Assembly (NCBI GenBank): GCA_934373455.1
Contig: CAKRON010000060.1
Location: 1 to 16,154 of the forward strand
Origin: an uncultured Marvinbryantia sp.
GTDB lineage: Bacteria > Bacillota > Clostridia > Lachnospirales > Lachnospiraceae
Length of the DNA: 16,154 nt
Reading direction: 5' to 3'
The notes under the pieces were generated by a model. The model was not told the origin of the DNA. It saw only the letters and a list, made by a program, of their open reading frames with translations, and did not search any database. The position numbers and the translations under genes were made by a program. This document shows, in pieces, positions 1-7,200 of the stretch (positions are counted from its first letter, which is position 1; every line of letters starts with the position of its first letter).

Positions 1-34
1 GTCATGTACACAACATCAGAAAGGATGGATGATT

Positions 35-1624
35 ATGGGAAGATTTGTTAATCCTGATAACAGTGCATTTCAGGTGGCTTTGAATTCGAAAATATATGTA
101 GATAAAACTGGACTTCTGGAATATACCAATAGCATCCTTGGCAGTTCAGAGGCATATATCTGTAATAGCCGTCCGCGCCGATTTGGAAAATCTTATGCTG
201 CTAACATGCTAACAGCATATTACAGTAAAGGCTGTGATTCTAAAGAGATGTTTTCCGGTCTTGCAATCAGTAAAATTCCAGACTTTGAAAAACATCTTAA
301 TAAATATGATGTCATTCACATTGATATGCAGTGGTTTCTTACCAATTGTTCTGATGTAAATATGGTCATATCTTTTGTTACGAAATCTATACTAAACGAA
401 CTACATGCCCTCTATCCTTCCATTTTACTTTCTGGTGAAGAGACTTTATCCGCAGTCCTTTCTCTGATCTATAACCAAACGGGATATAAATTTGTCATTA
501 TTATTGATGAATGGGATGTGCTGATCCGCGATGAATCATCCAATACATCGGTTTTAAATGCGTATATCAATTTCCTGAGAGGATTATTTAAAGGTACGGA
601 ACCAACTAAATATATTCTTCTGGCTTATCTTACCGGTATTCTTCCTATTAAAAAAGAAACCACCCAGTCTGCATTAAATAATTTTGATGAGTTTACCATG
701 ATAAGCGCCAGCAATCTGGCTCCATATGTAGGATTCACAGAAGATGAGGTAAAAGTTCTTTCCGAACAGTACCATCAGGATTTTGATAAAGTGAAGAAAT
801 GGTATAATGGCTATTTACTTTCTGGTCAGCAAATATATAATCCAAGAGCTGTTGTCAGCGTTATGCTCCGGCATGAATTTAAAAGTTACTGGTCTGAGAC
901 TGCCTCTTATGAAACGATTGTTCCACTGATCAATATGAATTACGATGGTTTAAAAAGTGCAATTATTGAGATGCTTTCCGGTATTTCTGTAAAAGTCAAT
1001 ACGAATTCCTTCAAAAATGATGCCACAACGATTCAAAATAAAGATGATGTTCTCACGTATATGATTCATCTGGGCTATCTCGGATATGACCAGAATCGAA
1101 AAATGTCCTTTGTTCCAAATGAAGAAATTCGTCAGGAACTGTCTACTGCTGTGGAGAGTAAGAAATGGAATGATCTGCTTGAATTTCAACAGAAATCCAT
1201 AAATTTGCTAAATGCCACTTTAGATATGGATACCCAGACCGTATCTGAACTTATTGAAAAAATCCATAGCGAATATACTTCCGTTATTGCATACCATGAT
1301 GAAAATTCACTTAGCAGCGTATTAACAATTGCGTATCTTAGTTCCATGCAATACTACTTCAAACCGATACGTGAACTGCCGACAGGTCGTGGATTCGCCG
1401 ATTTCGTATATATTCCAAAACCTGAATATACTCATGATTATCCAGCTTTGATTGTGGAACTGAAATGGAATAAAAATGCCCAAACTGCTTTACAACAGAT
1501 AAAAGACAAAAAATATCCTGATTCCATTCTGAACTATACTGGCAATATCTTATTAGTAGCAATCAATTATGATAAAAACTCAAAAACACATCAATGCCTG
1601 ATCGAGTCATTGCGGAAAGATTGA
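35..1624 (+). CDS. AAA-ATPase-like protein with C-terminal PD-(D/E)XK nuclease-like domain
   Basis: Predicted 529-residue cytoplasmic protein of the AAA-ATPase_like/PD-(D/E)XK (formerly DUF1703) family, common in multiple copies in gut Clostridia and Bacteroidetes; its biological role is not established. The N-terminal part carries the family opening (NPDNSAFQVALNS, YVDKTGLL), a Walker A-like RPRRFGKS (residues 46-53) and a Walker B-like VIIIDEWD (154-161). The C-terminal nuclease core shows GRGFADFVY with D456 and IVELKW with E475 and K477, followed by QQIKDKKY. All core residues are present, so it looks intact. An in-frame ATG exists at 29, but AAGGA at 21-25 is well spaced only for the ATG at 35, and family members usually begin MGxxxNP. 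The upstream context is outside the window. It is convergent with the secreted-protein operon and unrelated to it by function. Family call is firm; function is unknown. Confidence 0.9.
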   Translation: MGRFVNPDNSAFQVALNSKIYVDKTGLLEYTNSILGSSEAYICNSRPRRFGKSYAANMLTAYYSKGCDSKEMFSGLAISKIPDFEKHLNKYDVIHIDMQWFLTNCSDVNMVISFVTKSILNELHALYPSILLSGEETLSAVLSLIYNQTGYKFVIIIDEWDVLIRDESSNTSVLNAYINFLRGLFKGTEPTKYILLAYLTGILPIKKETTQSALNNFDEFTMISASNLAPYVGFTEDEVKVLSEQYHQDFDKVKKWYNGYLLSGQQIYNPRAVVSVMLRHEFKSYWSETASYETIVPLINMNYDGLKSAIIEMLSGISVKVNTNSFKNDATTIQNKDDVLTYMIHLGYLGYDQNRKMSFVPNEEIRQELSTAVESKKWNDLLEFQQKSINLLNATLDMDTQTVSELIEKIHSEYTSVIAYHDENSLSSVLTIAYLSSMQYYFKPIRELPTGRGFADFVYIPKPEYTHDYPALIVELKWNKNAQTALQQIKDKKYPDSILNYTGNILLVAINYDKNSKTHQCLIESLRKD

Positions 1625-1630
1625 TATAGC

Positions 1631-1669
1631 AAAACAGCCGTTAGAATATCTGGCTCTAACGACTGTTTT
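1631..1669. terminator. Bidirectional rho-independent terminator
   Basis: A 15-bp stem with one mismatch (AAAACAGCCGTTAGA against TCTAACGACTGTTTT) and a 9-nt loop lies between the convergent stop codons of the ATPase gene (1624) and the minus-strand BIG2 gene (1680). The A/T ends of the stem give a U-tract in both directions, so it probably ends both transcripts. Confidence 0.8.
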
Positions 1670-1679
1670 ATGTCTGATC

Positions 1680-2579
1680 TTATATATAATTTTTATAGGT
1701 AGATGCCGAGTATTTGTACATCGGATAGCCTTCTCTTTTTCCGGCTAATTTGCTTAACTGATTCATGCAGTATGCCCGTGAGACATTTTTTCCATTTATC
1801 ATCCAGGTTCCTGCACCCCATCCTCCAACAACAAATCTATATGTTGGTTTTGAAGAAAGAGTTCCATTGTTATATTTATAAAAAATATAATCCTGTGGCG
1901 AATGTGAAAAACCTCTGTCAATATACTTACAGTTTTTGTAAACGTGAACATAATTATTATGTCCCATTGTTGTAGCATAGCTACTGTTTCCAAAGACTTT
2001 CTTCACTTTATTATTTACAACAGTATAAATGTTCGTGTTTTCTCCATACCCAGATGTACTGGCTGTGGTATGTGTACGCAGGTAAGAACTTTCTGCCCTT
2101 ACAATCAATTCATCTGTTCCATTTTTATCTATATCTACAAATGTAAAATACGTGTTTAAATTCCTGTCCTCATTCCATCTTTTCGCTCCACTCTTCATCT
2201 TTTTAGAATAAGACAGAATCGTGCTTTCATATAATTTATGCTGTTCTTTCTTCGTCAATTTCTTTACCGTTATTACACACTTTGCTGTCTTCCCATTCGC
2301 TTTCGCTGTTATGGTCGCTTTTCCAACACTTTTTGCACTTACTTGTCCACTAGAGCTTACCGTCGCAACTTTCTTATTGTTAGACGACCAGGTTACTTTG
2401 GAACTCTTACCGGAAACAGTTGCTTTTAACTTTACTTTTTCTCCAGGATACAGCGATTTTGTTTTCATATTTACTGATATTCTCGCAGTTCCCTTTGAGG
2501 ATGCTGCATTTACAGGCATTACTCCCATAAAAATCATCATAAATAACATTATCACTAAAAATTTTCTCTTCTGTTTCAT
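1680..2579 (-). CDS. Secreted BIG2 (Ig-like) protein with DxDxNG-type C-terminal module
   Basis: 299 residues. A Sec signal peptide (KQKRK then a hydrophobic core, likely cleavage after VNA, about residue 25) is followed by one bacterial Ig-like BIG2 domain (about 32-106) with the typical VTWSSNNKKVATVSSSGQV and KATITAKANGK strands. The C-terminal part (about 115-299) is not a family I can name. It contains FVDIDKNGTDELIV (147-160), a calcium-loop-like acidic motif also found in the neighbouring gene at 2587-4077, then beta-rich, Tyr-rich sequence ending in GYPMYKYSASTYKNY. No LPXTG, transmembrane anchor or catalytic motif is seen, so a surface-associated or released protein is inferred. It starts 7 bp after the stop of the upstream gene, and its ribosome site (GGAAAGGG) overlaps the last codons of that gene, indicating translational coupling. 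Last gene of a three-gene operon. Confidence 0.85.
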   Translation of the reverse strand: MKQKRKFLVIMLFMMIFMGVMPVNAASSKGTARISVNMKTKSLYPGEKVKLKATVSGKSSKVTWSSNNKKVATVSSSGQVSAKSVGKATITAKANGKTAKCVITVKKLTKKEQHKLYESTILSYSKKMKSGAKRWNEDRNLNTYFTFVDIDKNGTDELIVRAESSYLRTHTTASTSGYGENTNIYTVVNNKVKKVFGNSSYATTMGHNNYVHVYKNCKYIDRGFSHSPQDYIFYKYNNGTLSSKPTYRFVVGGWGAGTWMINGKNVSRAYCMNQLSKLAGKREGYPMYKYSASTYKNYI

Positions 2580-2586
2580 AACTTCT

Positions 2587-4077
2587 TTACCCTTTCCAAG
2601 TTCCTGAATATTTTACATAGGCATCTGCACACCAATTCTGAACAGATGGCAATGCGTTGTATGCTTCTACTTCTGAACCATATTTTCCAGCCGTAACCAC
2701 ATAGTATGCATCTGTATTAAGATTACTCCAATCAGTTGTGAGGAAAACCTGTGCATCATATCCGTTTTGTCTCATTGTTTCCGCATAACTTTCCGCCTCT
2801 TCTATTCCCTTTGATCCATAGCACCAGATACCATAGAAATCTGATGGACTAACGTTCTTCCCCTCTATCAGATCCCTATTTGTTGCTTCTGATTTTTCCA
2901 ATAACTCATAACTGTAGTCCTCCAGATTCACTCTATATCCATATCCAGAATTACAGTTTTCCATCAAAACATCGATGTACTCTGTGTTATAAATAAGCTG
3001 ATATGGCCAATAATCTGTTGCACTAAACTGCTCTATTCGCTTTAAAGTGATTCCATCTGTATTCACCGCCATAAAATCTGGTCCATATGATCCGCAAAGA
3101 TATAAAATTCCATTTTCACTAAAAACGAAATCCACAGCGTTTCCTGCCCCATCTGTATTTTTCCAGACAACTGTACCATCTCTCAGATTCAATTTCACTA
3201 CTGTTCCGCTTTCTACATAGTAATAAAATCCCCCATATACGCCTATTTCCTTAACTGGATGAAATTCTGTCATAGAATATTTTTCTGTTACCGTTTGCCA
3301 GATCATATTCTCATTCGGATCATAACCTCTGATGATTCCATATCCATCATACCCCTCTACAACTGTTTCTAAAACAACCTTTATCGTATTCTCTGCAACC
3401 GTTTCAGCAAAATCAAGCTCTTTTTTAACCTGGTTCACAATTAGTGCTCCCTGATCTCCGTTTTCATAATACAGACTTGTAGCATAAGATTTTTCCATGC
3501 GATATTGTTGTTCCTTCGTCACAGTATCCATATCAATTTTCTCATCATTTAAATAGCCAACATCAGATCCATCATATTCCCAGCATAATTTTTCAGCCAC
3601 GCCAAATGATCCATCTTCCAGAAATCCATGAAATTCCTCTCCAACTGCATCATGACAATTGGTTACCAGATACGTCTTTCCATCATATTCCGTCCAACAC
3701 ACACATGGCCACCCACCATTTGAGTAACGTAAAATACCATCTTCCAGAAATACCGCACTTCCATCCTCATAAGTCCACAAATCATATTGATAATTTTCTG
3801 GGCTTCGATAACCATATTCATTCTCTTCTCCTGAATTATGGACAATCAGCAATTCAGGTGTCCCATTCTGGTCTATATCTTTTAATTCCAGATAACAGAC
3901 CCCTTCCGCATATTGAATATTCGCATCTCTTCTTAATGTGTACGATCCATAAATAGTTTCTGCCTGTTTTACAATCTGACGATATGCCTCTTTAACCTGT
4001 GTGTCATTTTCCGCCTGACAAGTAAACGGCATCAGGCAGAAAATCATACTTAATAATATTATTTTTTTCATCATCAT
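2587..4077 (-). CDS. Secreted protein with DxDxNG module, PQQ-like repeats and C-terminal SPOR-like domain
   Basis: 496 residues, with a signal peptide (MMMKKIILLSMIFCLMPF, likely cleavage after CQA near 22; the Cys has no good lipobox). Residues about 25-200 hold LKDIDQNGTPELLIV (65-79), the same acidic DxDxNGxxEL motif as the next gene, then aromatic-rich sequence with several Cys. Residues about 275-390 read like PQQ/WD-type beta-propeller blades (GGFYYYVESGTVVKLNL, DGTVVWKNTDG, ENGILYLCGS). The last 85 residues (413-492) resemble a SPOR/peptidoglycan-binding fold: FYGIWCYGSKGIEEAESYA, NGYDAQVFLTTDWSNLN and YYVVTAGKYGSEVEAYNAL. SPOR domains bind denuded glycan strands, so cell-wall association is inferred. 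Three consecutive ATGs make the exact start uncertain by two codons. Middle gene of the operon, 25 bp after the 4103-4849 gene. Domain assignments are by eye; function is unknown. Confidence 0.82.
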   Translation of the reverse strand: MMMKKIILLSMIFCLMPFTCQAENDTQVKEAYRQIVKQAETIYGSYTLRRDANIQYAEGVCYLELKDIDQNGTPELLIVHNSGEENEYGYRSPENYQYDLWTYEDGSAVFLEDGILRYSNGGWPCVCWTEYDGKTYLVTNCHDAVGEEFHGFLEDGSFGVAEKLCWEYDGSDVGYLNDEKIDMDTVTKEQQYRMEKSYATSLYYENGDQGALIVNQVKKELDFAETVAENTIKVVLETVVEGYDGYGIIRGYDPNENMIWQTVTEKYSMTEFHPVKEIGVYGGFYYYVESGTVVKLNLRDGTVVWKNTDGAGNAVDFVFSENGILYLCGSYGPDFMAVNTDGITLKRIEQFSATDYWPYQLIYNTEYIDVLMENCNSGYGYRVNLEDYSYELLEKSEATNRDLIEGKNVSPSDFYGIWCYGSKGIEEAESYAETMRQNGYDAQVFLTTDWSNLNTDAYYVVTAGKYGSEVEAYNALPSVQNWCADAYVKYSGTWKG

Positions 4078-4102
4078 TATCTAACTTCTTTTCATTTTCT
4101 AT

Positions 4103-4849
4103 CTAAAAACTAGGTGATGGGTGGTAATTGTAATAACTAATTGATGTGATTCTGTTTCCCCTCGTTTTATCTACATAGAAAAAAACGATCCAGCGTCCTT
4201 TCTCCAATCTGCTCACTCGTATTTTAGTATAATTGAAATCACCAATTACCTTCCAGCCTTTTGCTTTCAACTTATTCTTCGCTTCAGTCATAGTCATTCC
4301 CACTTTGGTTCCATATACAGAATAGCTGCTACTATAAATATCAATCCACCATGCTCCATAGCTTTTATTTCGTAAATAATTATACGCCCTTAATGCATCT
4401 GTCTTATCTGCCTTTTTTCCGTTTTTAGTATACACACTGACAGGATTTATTTCTGCAGTTTTTAAACCAAGTCCTTTTGCAGCCTTTACCGCTGACCAAT
4501 TGACGACTTTTGATACATCTATTGTTTTATCAGATTTTACTGTAATACGGCATTTATATGATTTCTTTCCTACTACAGCGCTAATTATGCAATTTCCAAT
4601 TTTTTTACCAGTTACTTTACCATTTGAACTGACACTTGCTATTTTATTATTACTAGACTTCCATTTAACTTTCGTCCCCTTTTTGTTCCCAGTCACTTTT
4701 AACTGTATGGTTTTAGAAATACTAATAATTGCCTTAGACTGATTCAACTTTACATTCGCTGCTGATACTGATACTCCCAGAGCCAAAATCAATGCCAACA
4801 TCATTCCTAATATAATGCTCTTTTTCTTCTGAAACACCCTCATTTTCAT
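4103..4849 (-). CDS. Secreted BIG2 (Ig-like) protein
   Basis: 248 residues. A clear signal peptide (FQKKK plus a long hydrophobic stretch, cleavage after SVSA at 30) precedes a single BIG2 domain at about 32-105 (KVKWKSSNNKIASVSSNGKVTG). The C-terminal part (about 110-248) has no family I recognise. Its end (GTKVGMTMTEAKNKLKAKGW, then IVFFYVDKTRGNRITSISYY) has the helix-then-sheet pattern of SmpA/BLIP-like modules, which is a weak analogy only. There are two possible starts, ATG at 4849 (4 nt after AAAGGAAAA's GG core) and ATG at 4843 (about 10 nt); both leave the signal peptide intact. It is the first gene of the operon running to 1680; no convincing sigma-A promoter was found directly upstream. 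Length and domain order resemble the 1680-2579 gene, but the C-terminal halves are not alike. Confidence 0.82.
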   Translation of the reverse strand: MKMRVFQKKKSIILGMMLALILALGVSVSAANVKLNQSKAIISISKTIQLKVTGNKKGTKVKWKSSNNKIASVSSNGKVTGKKIGNCIISAVVGKKSYKCRITVKSDKTIDVSKVVNWSAVKAAKGLGLKTAEINPVSVYTKNGKKADKTDALRAYNYLRNKSYGAWWIDIYSSSYSVYGTKVGMTMTEAKNKLKAKGWKVIGDFNYTKIRVSRLEKGRWIVFFYVDKTRGNRITSISYYNYHPSPSF

Positions 4850-4950
4850 TTTTCCTTTCTTTATCTGTCTTCTACTACATCTGCATAATCTAAATCAATC
4901 CATCCTTCCCCCTTCTATCGTAGTTTGACCCCAATGTGTTCAACTTAATC

Positions 4951-4992
4951 CCAGAATACTGAAAATTCAATAATTCCGGGCTTGTATTCTGG
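4951..4992. repeat. 9-bp perfect inverted repeat upstream of the BIG2 operon
   Basis: CCAGAATAC at 4951-4959 and its exact complement GTATTCTGG at 4984-4992 are separated by 24 bp and followed by ATTTTT. It could be a weak plus-strand terminator of a lost gene, a protein-binding dyad for the operon that starts at 4849, or an insertion-sequence relic. The sequence does not decide. Confidence 0.4.
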
Positions 4993-5019
4993 ATTTTTCG
5001 TATAAGTATAAATGTCTTG

Positions 5020-5108
5020 ACATATCCTCCTAAATATGTGGTTTATAGATTAAGCAATATTACGTTATCAGCGAAATATTTATCTATTCCAATACTTAGG
5101 AGGTATGT
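5020..5108 (+). promoter_or_regulatory. Inverted repeat able to mask a ribosome binding site
   Basis: ACATATCCTCCTAA (5020-5033) pairs with TTAGGAGGTATGT (5096-5108) except for one bulged base. The second arm contains an ideal Shine-Dalgarno AGGAGGT, 7 nt before the ATG at 5112, so a transcript entering from upstream would hide the ribosome site. TTGACA at 5017-5022 overlaps the first arm, so a transcript started internally would lack that arm; its possible -10 boxes (TTTATA, TATAGA) are poorly spaced. This arrangement resembles protection of transposase genes from read-through in insertion sequences. The downstream reading frame is now only 32 codons. Confidence 0.35.
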
Positions 5109-5111
5109 TAT

Positions 5112-5210
5112 ATGAATCGAACCAATATTTGTAAAAATATCGTTCAATCTATTAAAGATTGTACCACAGATCAAGTTAAACCGGAACCTCATCGGATGGA
5201 AAAACATTGA
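5112..5210 (+). pseudogene. Truncated 32-codon reading frame behind a strong ribosome site
   Basis: Begins MNRTNICKNIVQSIKDC and stops at TGA 5208-5210, where the istB relic begins in a shifted frame. The good AGGAGGT ribosome site suggests this was once the start of a gene, perhaps a transposase, now cut off. I do not recognise the protein family, and it may not be coding. Confidence 0.25.
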
Positions 5211-5303
5211 CGGTTGCATTATTCACAGGTTATTTCCATCAAAGGATCGTCATACCGTTTAAAAGAAAAACGCGCCTTTATGGAAACACAAGCTGAAGAA
5301 TAG
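5206..5303 (+). pseudogene. 3' remnant of an IS21-family istB (helper ATPase) gene
   Basis: Frame 5211-5303 reads RLHYSQVISIKGSSYRLKEK followed by RAFMETQAEE and a stop. This matches the usual C-terminal pattern of IstB-like ATP-binding proteins (DRLxHHSxxIxIxGxSYRLKEK). ATTGAC just before CGGTTG restores the preceding I-D if one C is assumed lost, so the fragment carries a frameshift as well as a large 5' truncation. IstB assists the IS21 transposase IstA in target capture; nothing here could still work. Assignment rests on motif memory, not on a search. Confidence 0.5.
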
Positions 5304-5364
5304 ATCTTGGAAAATGTACATTTTTATTTTCCACTTTTGGATCATTTTTATATTGACATTTACA
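5206..5364 (+). mobile_element. IS21-family relic: istB tail plus right terminus
   Basis: After the istB stop (5303) come two imperfect copies of one motif, TGTACATTTTTATTTTCCAC (from 5315) and GGATCATTTTTATATTGACA (from 5339), ending in TTTACA at 5364. IS21 elements carry multiple repeated transposase-binding sites next to the gene and end in a TG...CA dinucleotide, so this is probably the right end. No left end, istA or bulk of istB remains in the window. The element can no longer move by itself. Confidence 0.45.
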
Positions 5365-5687
5365 GAAGGTATGTTACGGGAACATTACTTCTACAGATAG
5401 CCTGTAGAACTTAAGTCCAAAGAACTAAAAAGCCGCTTTGCCATGGAAGAGTTTTCCGGTGCTACTGCAATTGAACGAATCAAAAGTTTCCAAAATACTC
5501 TGCAGATTGTTTAGGCTTTCAATTATTGAACAGTTACATATAGACGCTGTACGTTGCAGATCACATTTCCTTCCAGTAAGGTCGTTTCCAAGGAAGAAAT
5601 TGAAATCCAAGGGACGTTCACATTTCCGAAATAAAAAAGTTTTTTTAATAGAGCCAGCATTCATCAATAGGCTTATTTATTTACATG
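5365..5687 (+). other. Gene-free stretch with possible decayed coding sequence
   Basis: No intact gene. On the plus strand a frame with MEEFSGATAIERIKSFQNT (from 5441) runs into TAG near 5512. A neighbouring frame then continues for about 120 bp with many Arg, Lys and Ser codons, which suggests a frameshifted relic rather than random sequence, but I recognise no family. AGGTATGTTA occurs both at 5368-5377 and at 5101-5110, flanking the IS21 relic; it might be a target duplication or chance. The stretch ends with A/T runs near 5631-5648. No clear terminator was found for the minus-strand gene ending at 5688. Confidence 0.3.
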
Positions 5688-7091
5688 CTATTTTAGTAAT
5701 TTATTTATTGCCTTTTCATATGCAGCTATTTTCTTATTATAGGTAGATATTTTTTTTACAATTTGTGATTCTGTAGCATTTTCTAAATTTAAAGCTTTTA
5801 GTCCTTCCATTGCTTTTTTTGCTTCTATAAAATCATTTACCATAGATATACTCTTTTTTATTTTCGCCGCTGCTTTTGGTGATTTTTTCTTCAGTACATT
5901 ATACATTTTACTTTTTGATGCTGTTTTTAAATAACTTTTTAATTCTGTTGGAAACAGTAAAGAACGACATTCAGAATATACTTCCTTTTTTGCTTCTTCC
6001 ATTTTTGTGTCACTAAATTTTTTCAAATTCTTTATTTCTTCTTGTATAGTTACTTTGTTAGTGACTGTTCCTAAAAAAGTATATGTTTTTCCATTGCCAG
6101 TTATCGTTCCACTTACCATTGTCGCCCCTACTGTTCCATTTGTATTAAAGGATACTCGGTACGTTATTTTATTGTCTTTAAATGTAAACACTCCAGTTTT
6201 ATTCATAATCTCACTGGCAACTTTATTTACCAACTGTGGTCCAGTTTTACATTTATCATAACTTGTTGATTTAACTAAAATTGTTTCCTGAATTGTATCG
6301 GTAATTTTTTTTACCAACGCTTTCTCTGCTGATCGTGGCAAATTAGATGCTAAAACAGTTTCAATTTTTTTTGATAAAGCATTTACTGAATTCTTTTTTA
6401 AGTCACTATATGAATTATCAATATCCTTTACCAATTTTTCTCCATTAGTATAAAATTTTTCAAGCTTTTTTTGATAACTTTCTTCCAGCTTCTTTATCTT
6501 ATCTGAATACTTCTGTTCATTTTGATTTTTTCTTTTTATATTTTTAAAAACTTTTTTTCTATTATTAGCAGTATTCTTATACAATTTGCATTCTTCATAA
6601 CCAGATAGATTGGGTTTTGTTTCTTCGTTTATATGATATATAAAAGATTGATTACACCCCATTTTGTACCATTGTCCTGATCTTGTTTTTGCCTTAATAC
6701 TGTTATTTGCTTTTGAAAAATAAAAACTGCTTAATCCACTTTGTGGTATCAATATTCCACCTTTTATGTATATTTGCTTATTTCTATATTTGCATATTAA
6801 CAAATGGGTATGCTTGCTGCCATATTTACAGGTTTCATTATCTGTAATCACTAATTCTTTATCTTTCCCTACACTCAATACATAAAATGATTTTATTGAA
6901 AAATTAAAAAGCCTTCCTTTACATTCACATTTATGTTTTCCCTTCAAATACTCTTCATATGCCTCTATAGCCTGATTTTTTTGTGTTGTTTCATATATGT
7001 ACGGTACATATGCTGCAAGAGATTTTATCGGCATCATACATATCAATAAGAATATTATAACCATTCCATCTCTTATCTTTTTCATACTCAT
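5688..7091 (-). CDS. Secreted lysine-rich protein of unknown function with coiled-coil C-terminal half
   Basis: 467 residues. The signal peptide (MKKIRDG, then VIIFLLICMM; cleavage near SLAA, 27) leads into AYEEYLKGKHKCECKGRLF and FYVLSVGKDKELVITDNETC, a region spaced like the DxDxNGxxEL modules of the secreted proteins to the left but without the acidic loop. About 175-270 and 350-467 are Lys/Glu/Ala-rich and probably helical or coiled coil; a beta-type segment (ITYRVSFNTNGTVGATMVSG) lies between. Eight Cys occur in the N-terminal 170 residues, so disulfides are possible. No anchor or enzyme motif is seen. GGAAGGAG precedes two possible ATGs (7091 and 7085); the second has the more usual spacing. 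It is richer in A+T than its neighbours and borders the IS21 relic, so horizontal acquisition is possible. It lies 109 bp downstream of the mosaic surface-protein gene and may be partly co-transcribed with it. Confidence 0.8.
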   Translation of the reverse strand: MSMKKIRDGMVIIFLLICMMPIKSLAAYVPYIYETTQKNQAIEAYEEYLKGKHKCECKGRLFNFSIKSFYVLSVGKDKELVITDNETCKYGSKHTHLLICKYRNKQIYIKGGILIPQSGLSSFYFSKANNSIKAKTRSGQWYKMGCNQSFIYHINEETKPNLSGYEECKLYKNTANNRKKVFKNIKRKNQNEQKYSDKIKKLEESYQKKLEKFYTNGEKLVKDIDNSYSDLKKNSVNALSKKIETVLASNLPRSAEKALVKKITDTIQETILVKSTSYDKCKTGPQLVNKVASEIMNKTGVFTFKDNKITYRVSFNTNGTVGATMVSGTITGNGKTYTFLGTVTNKVTIQEEIKNLKKFSDTKMEEAKKEVYSECRSLLFPTELKSYLKTASKSKMYNVLKKKSPKAAAKIKKSISMVNDFIEAKKAMEGLKALNLENATESQIVKKISTYNKKIAAYEKAINKLLK

Positions 7092-7109
7092 TTTCTCCTT
7101 CCAGTTCTT

Positions 7110-7169
7110 ATGAAATAACTCAAATGAAATAACTCAATTCACTTTTTATTTCTAGCAGTTTGAGTTATT
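7110..7169. repeat. Tandem 14-bp repeat plus inverted copy between two secreted-protein genes
   Basis: ATGAAATAACTCAA is present twice back to back (7110-7123, 7124-7137). TTTGAGTTATT at 7159-7169 is the inverse complement of the core of both copies (11 bp with the first, 10 bp with the second). The single right-hand arm can therefore pair with either left-hand copy, giving two alternative hairpins in the minus-strand transcript between the stop at 7201 and the start at 7091. Possible roles are a weak A/U-rich terminator or attenuator, an mRNA-processing site, or an operator. Confidence 0.6.
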
Positions 7170-7200
7170 GTCATGTCGTATTTTGTTATCTTTCTCTTTC

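Noticed and set aside
2578..2592. Separate promoter in the 7-bp gap between the two secreted-protein genes
   Set aside because: The gap is too short and the ribosome site overlaps the upstream stop codon; coupling explains it.
3996..4077. Lipoprotein signal at the Cys of the PQQ/SPOR-like protein
   Set aside because: The residues before the Cys (MPFT) do not form a lipobox; SPase I cleavage after CQA fits better.
4850..4950. Sigma-A promoter directly upstream of the first BIG2 gene
   Set aside because: Minus-strand TTGAAC and TACGAT boxes have 15-bp spacing and a poor -10 match; no convincing pair was found.
5640..5690. Terminator after the lysine-rich secreted gene
   Set aside because: Only a 4-bp AGCC/GGCT stem with a large loop precedes the A/T runs, which is too weak to call.
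5438..5746. 102-codon open frame on the plus strand
   Set aside because: It runs into the 3' end of the well-supported minus-strand gene at 5688-7091, lacks a ribosome site and has a basic, low-plausibility composition. I treat its left part only as possible decayed sequence.
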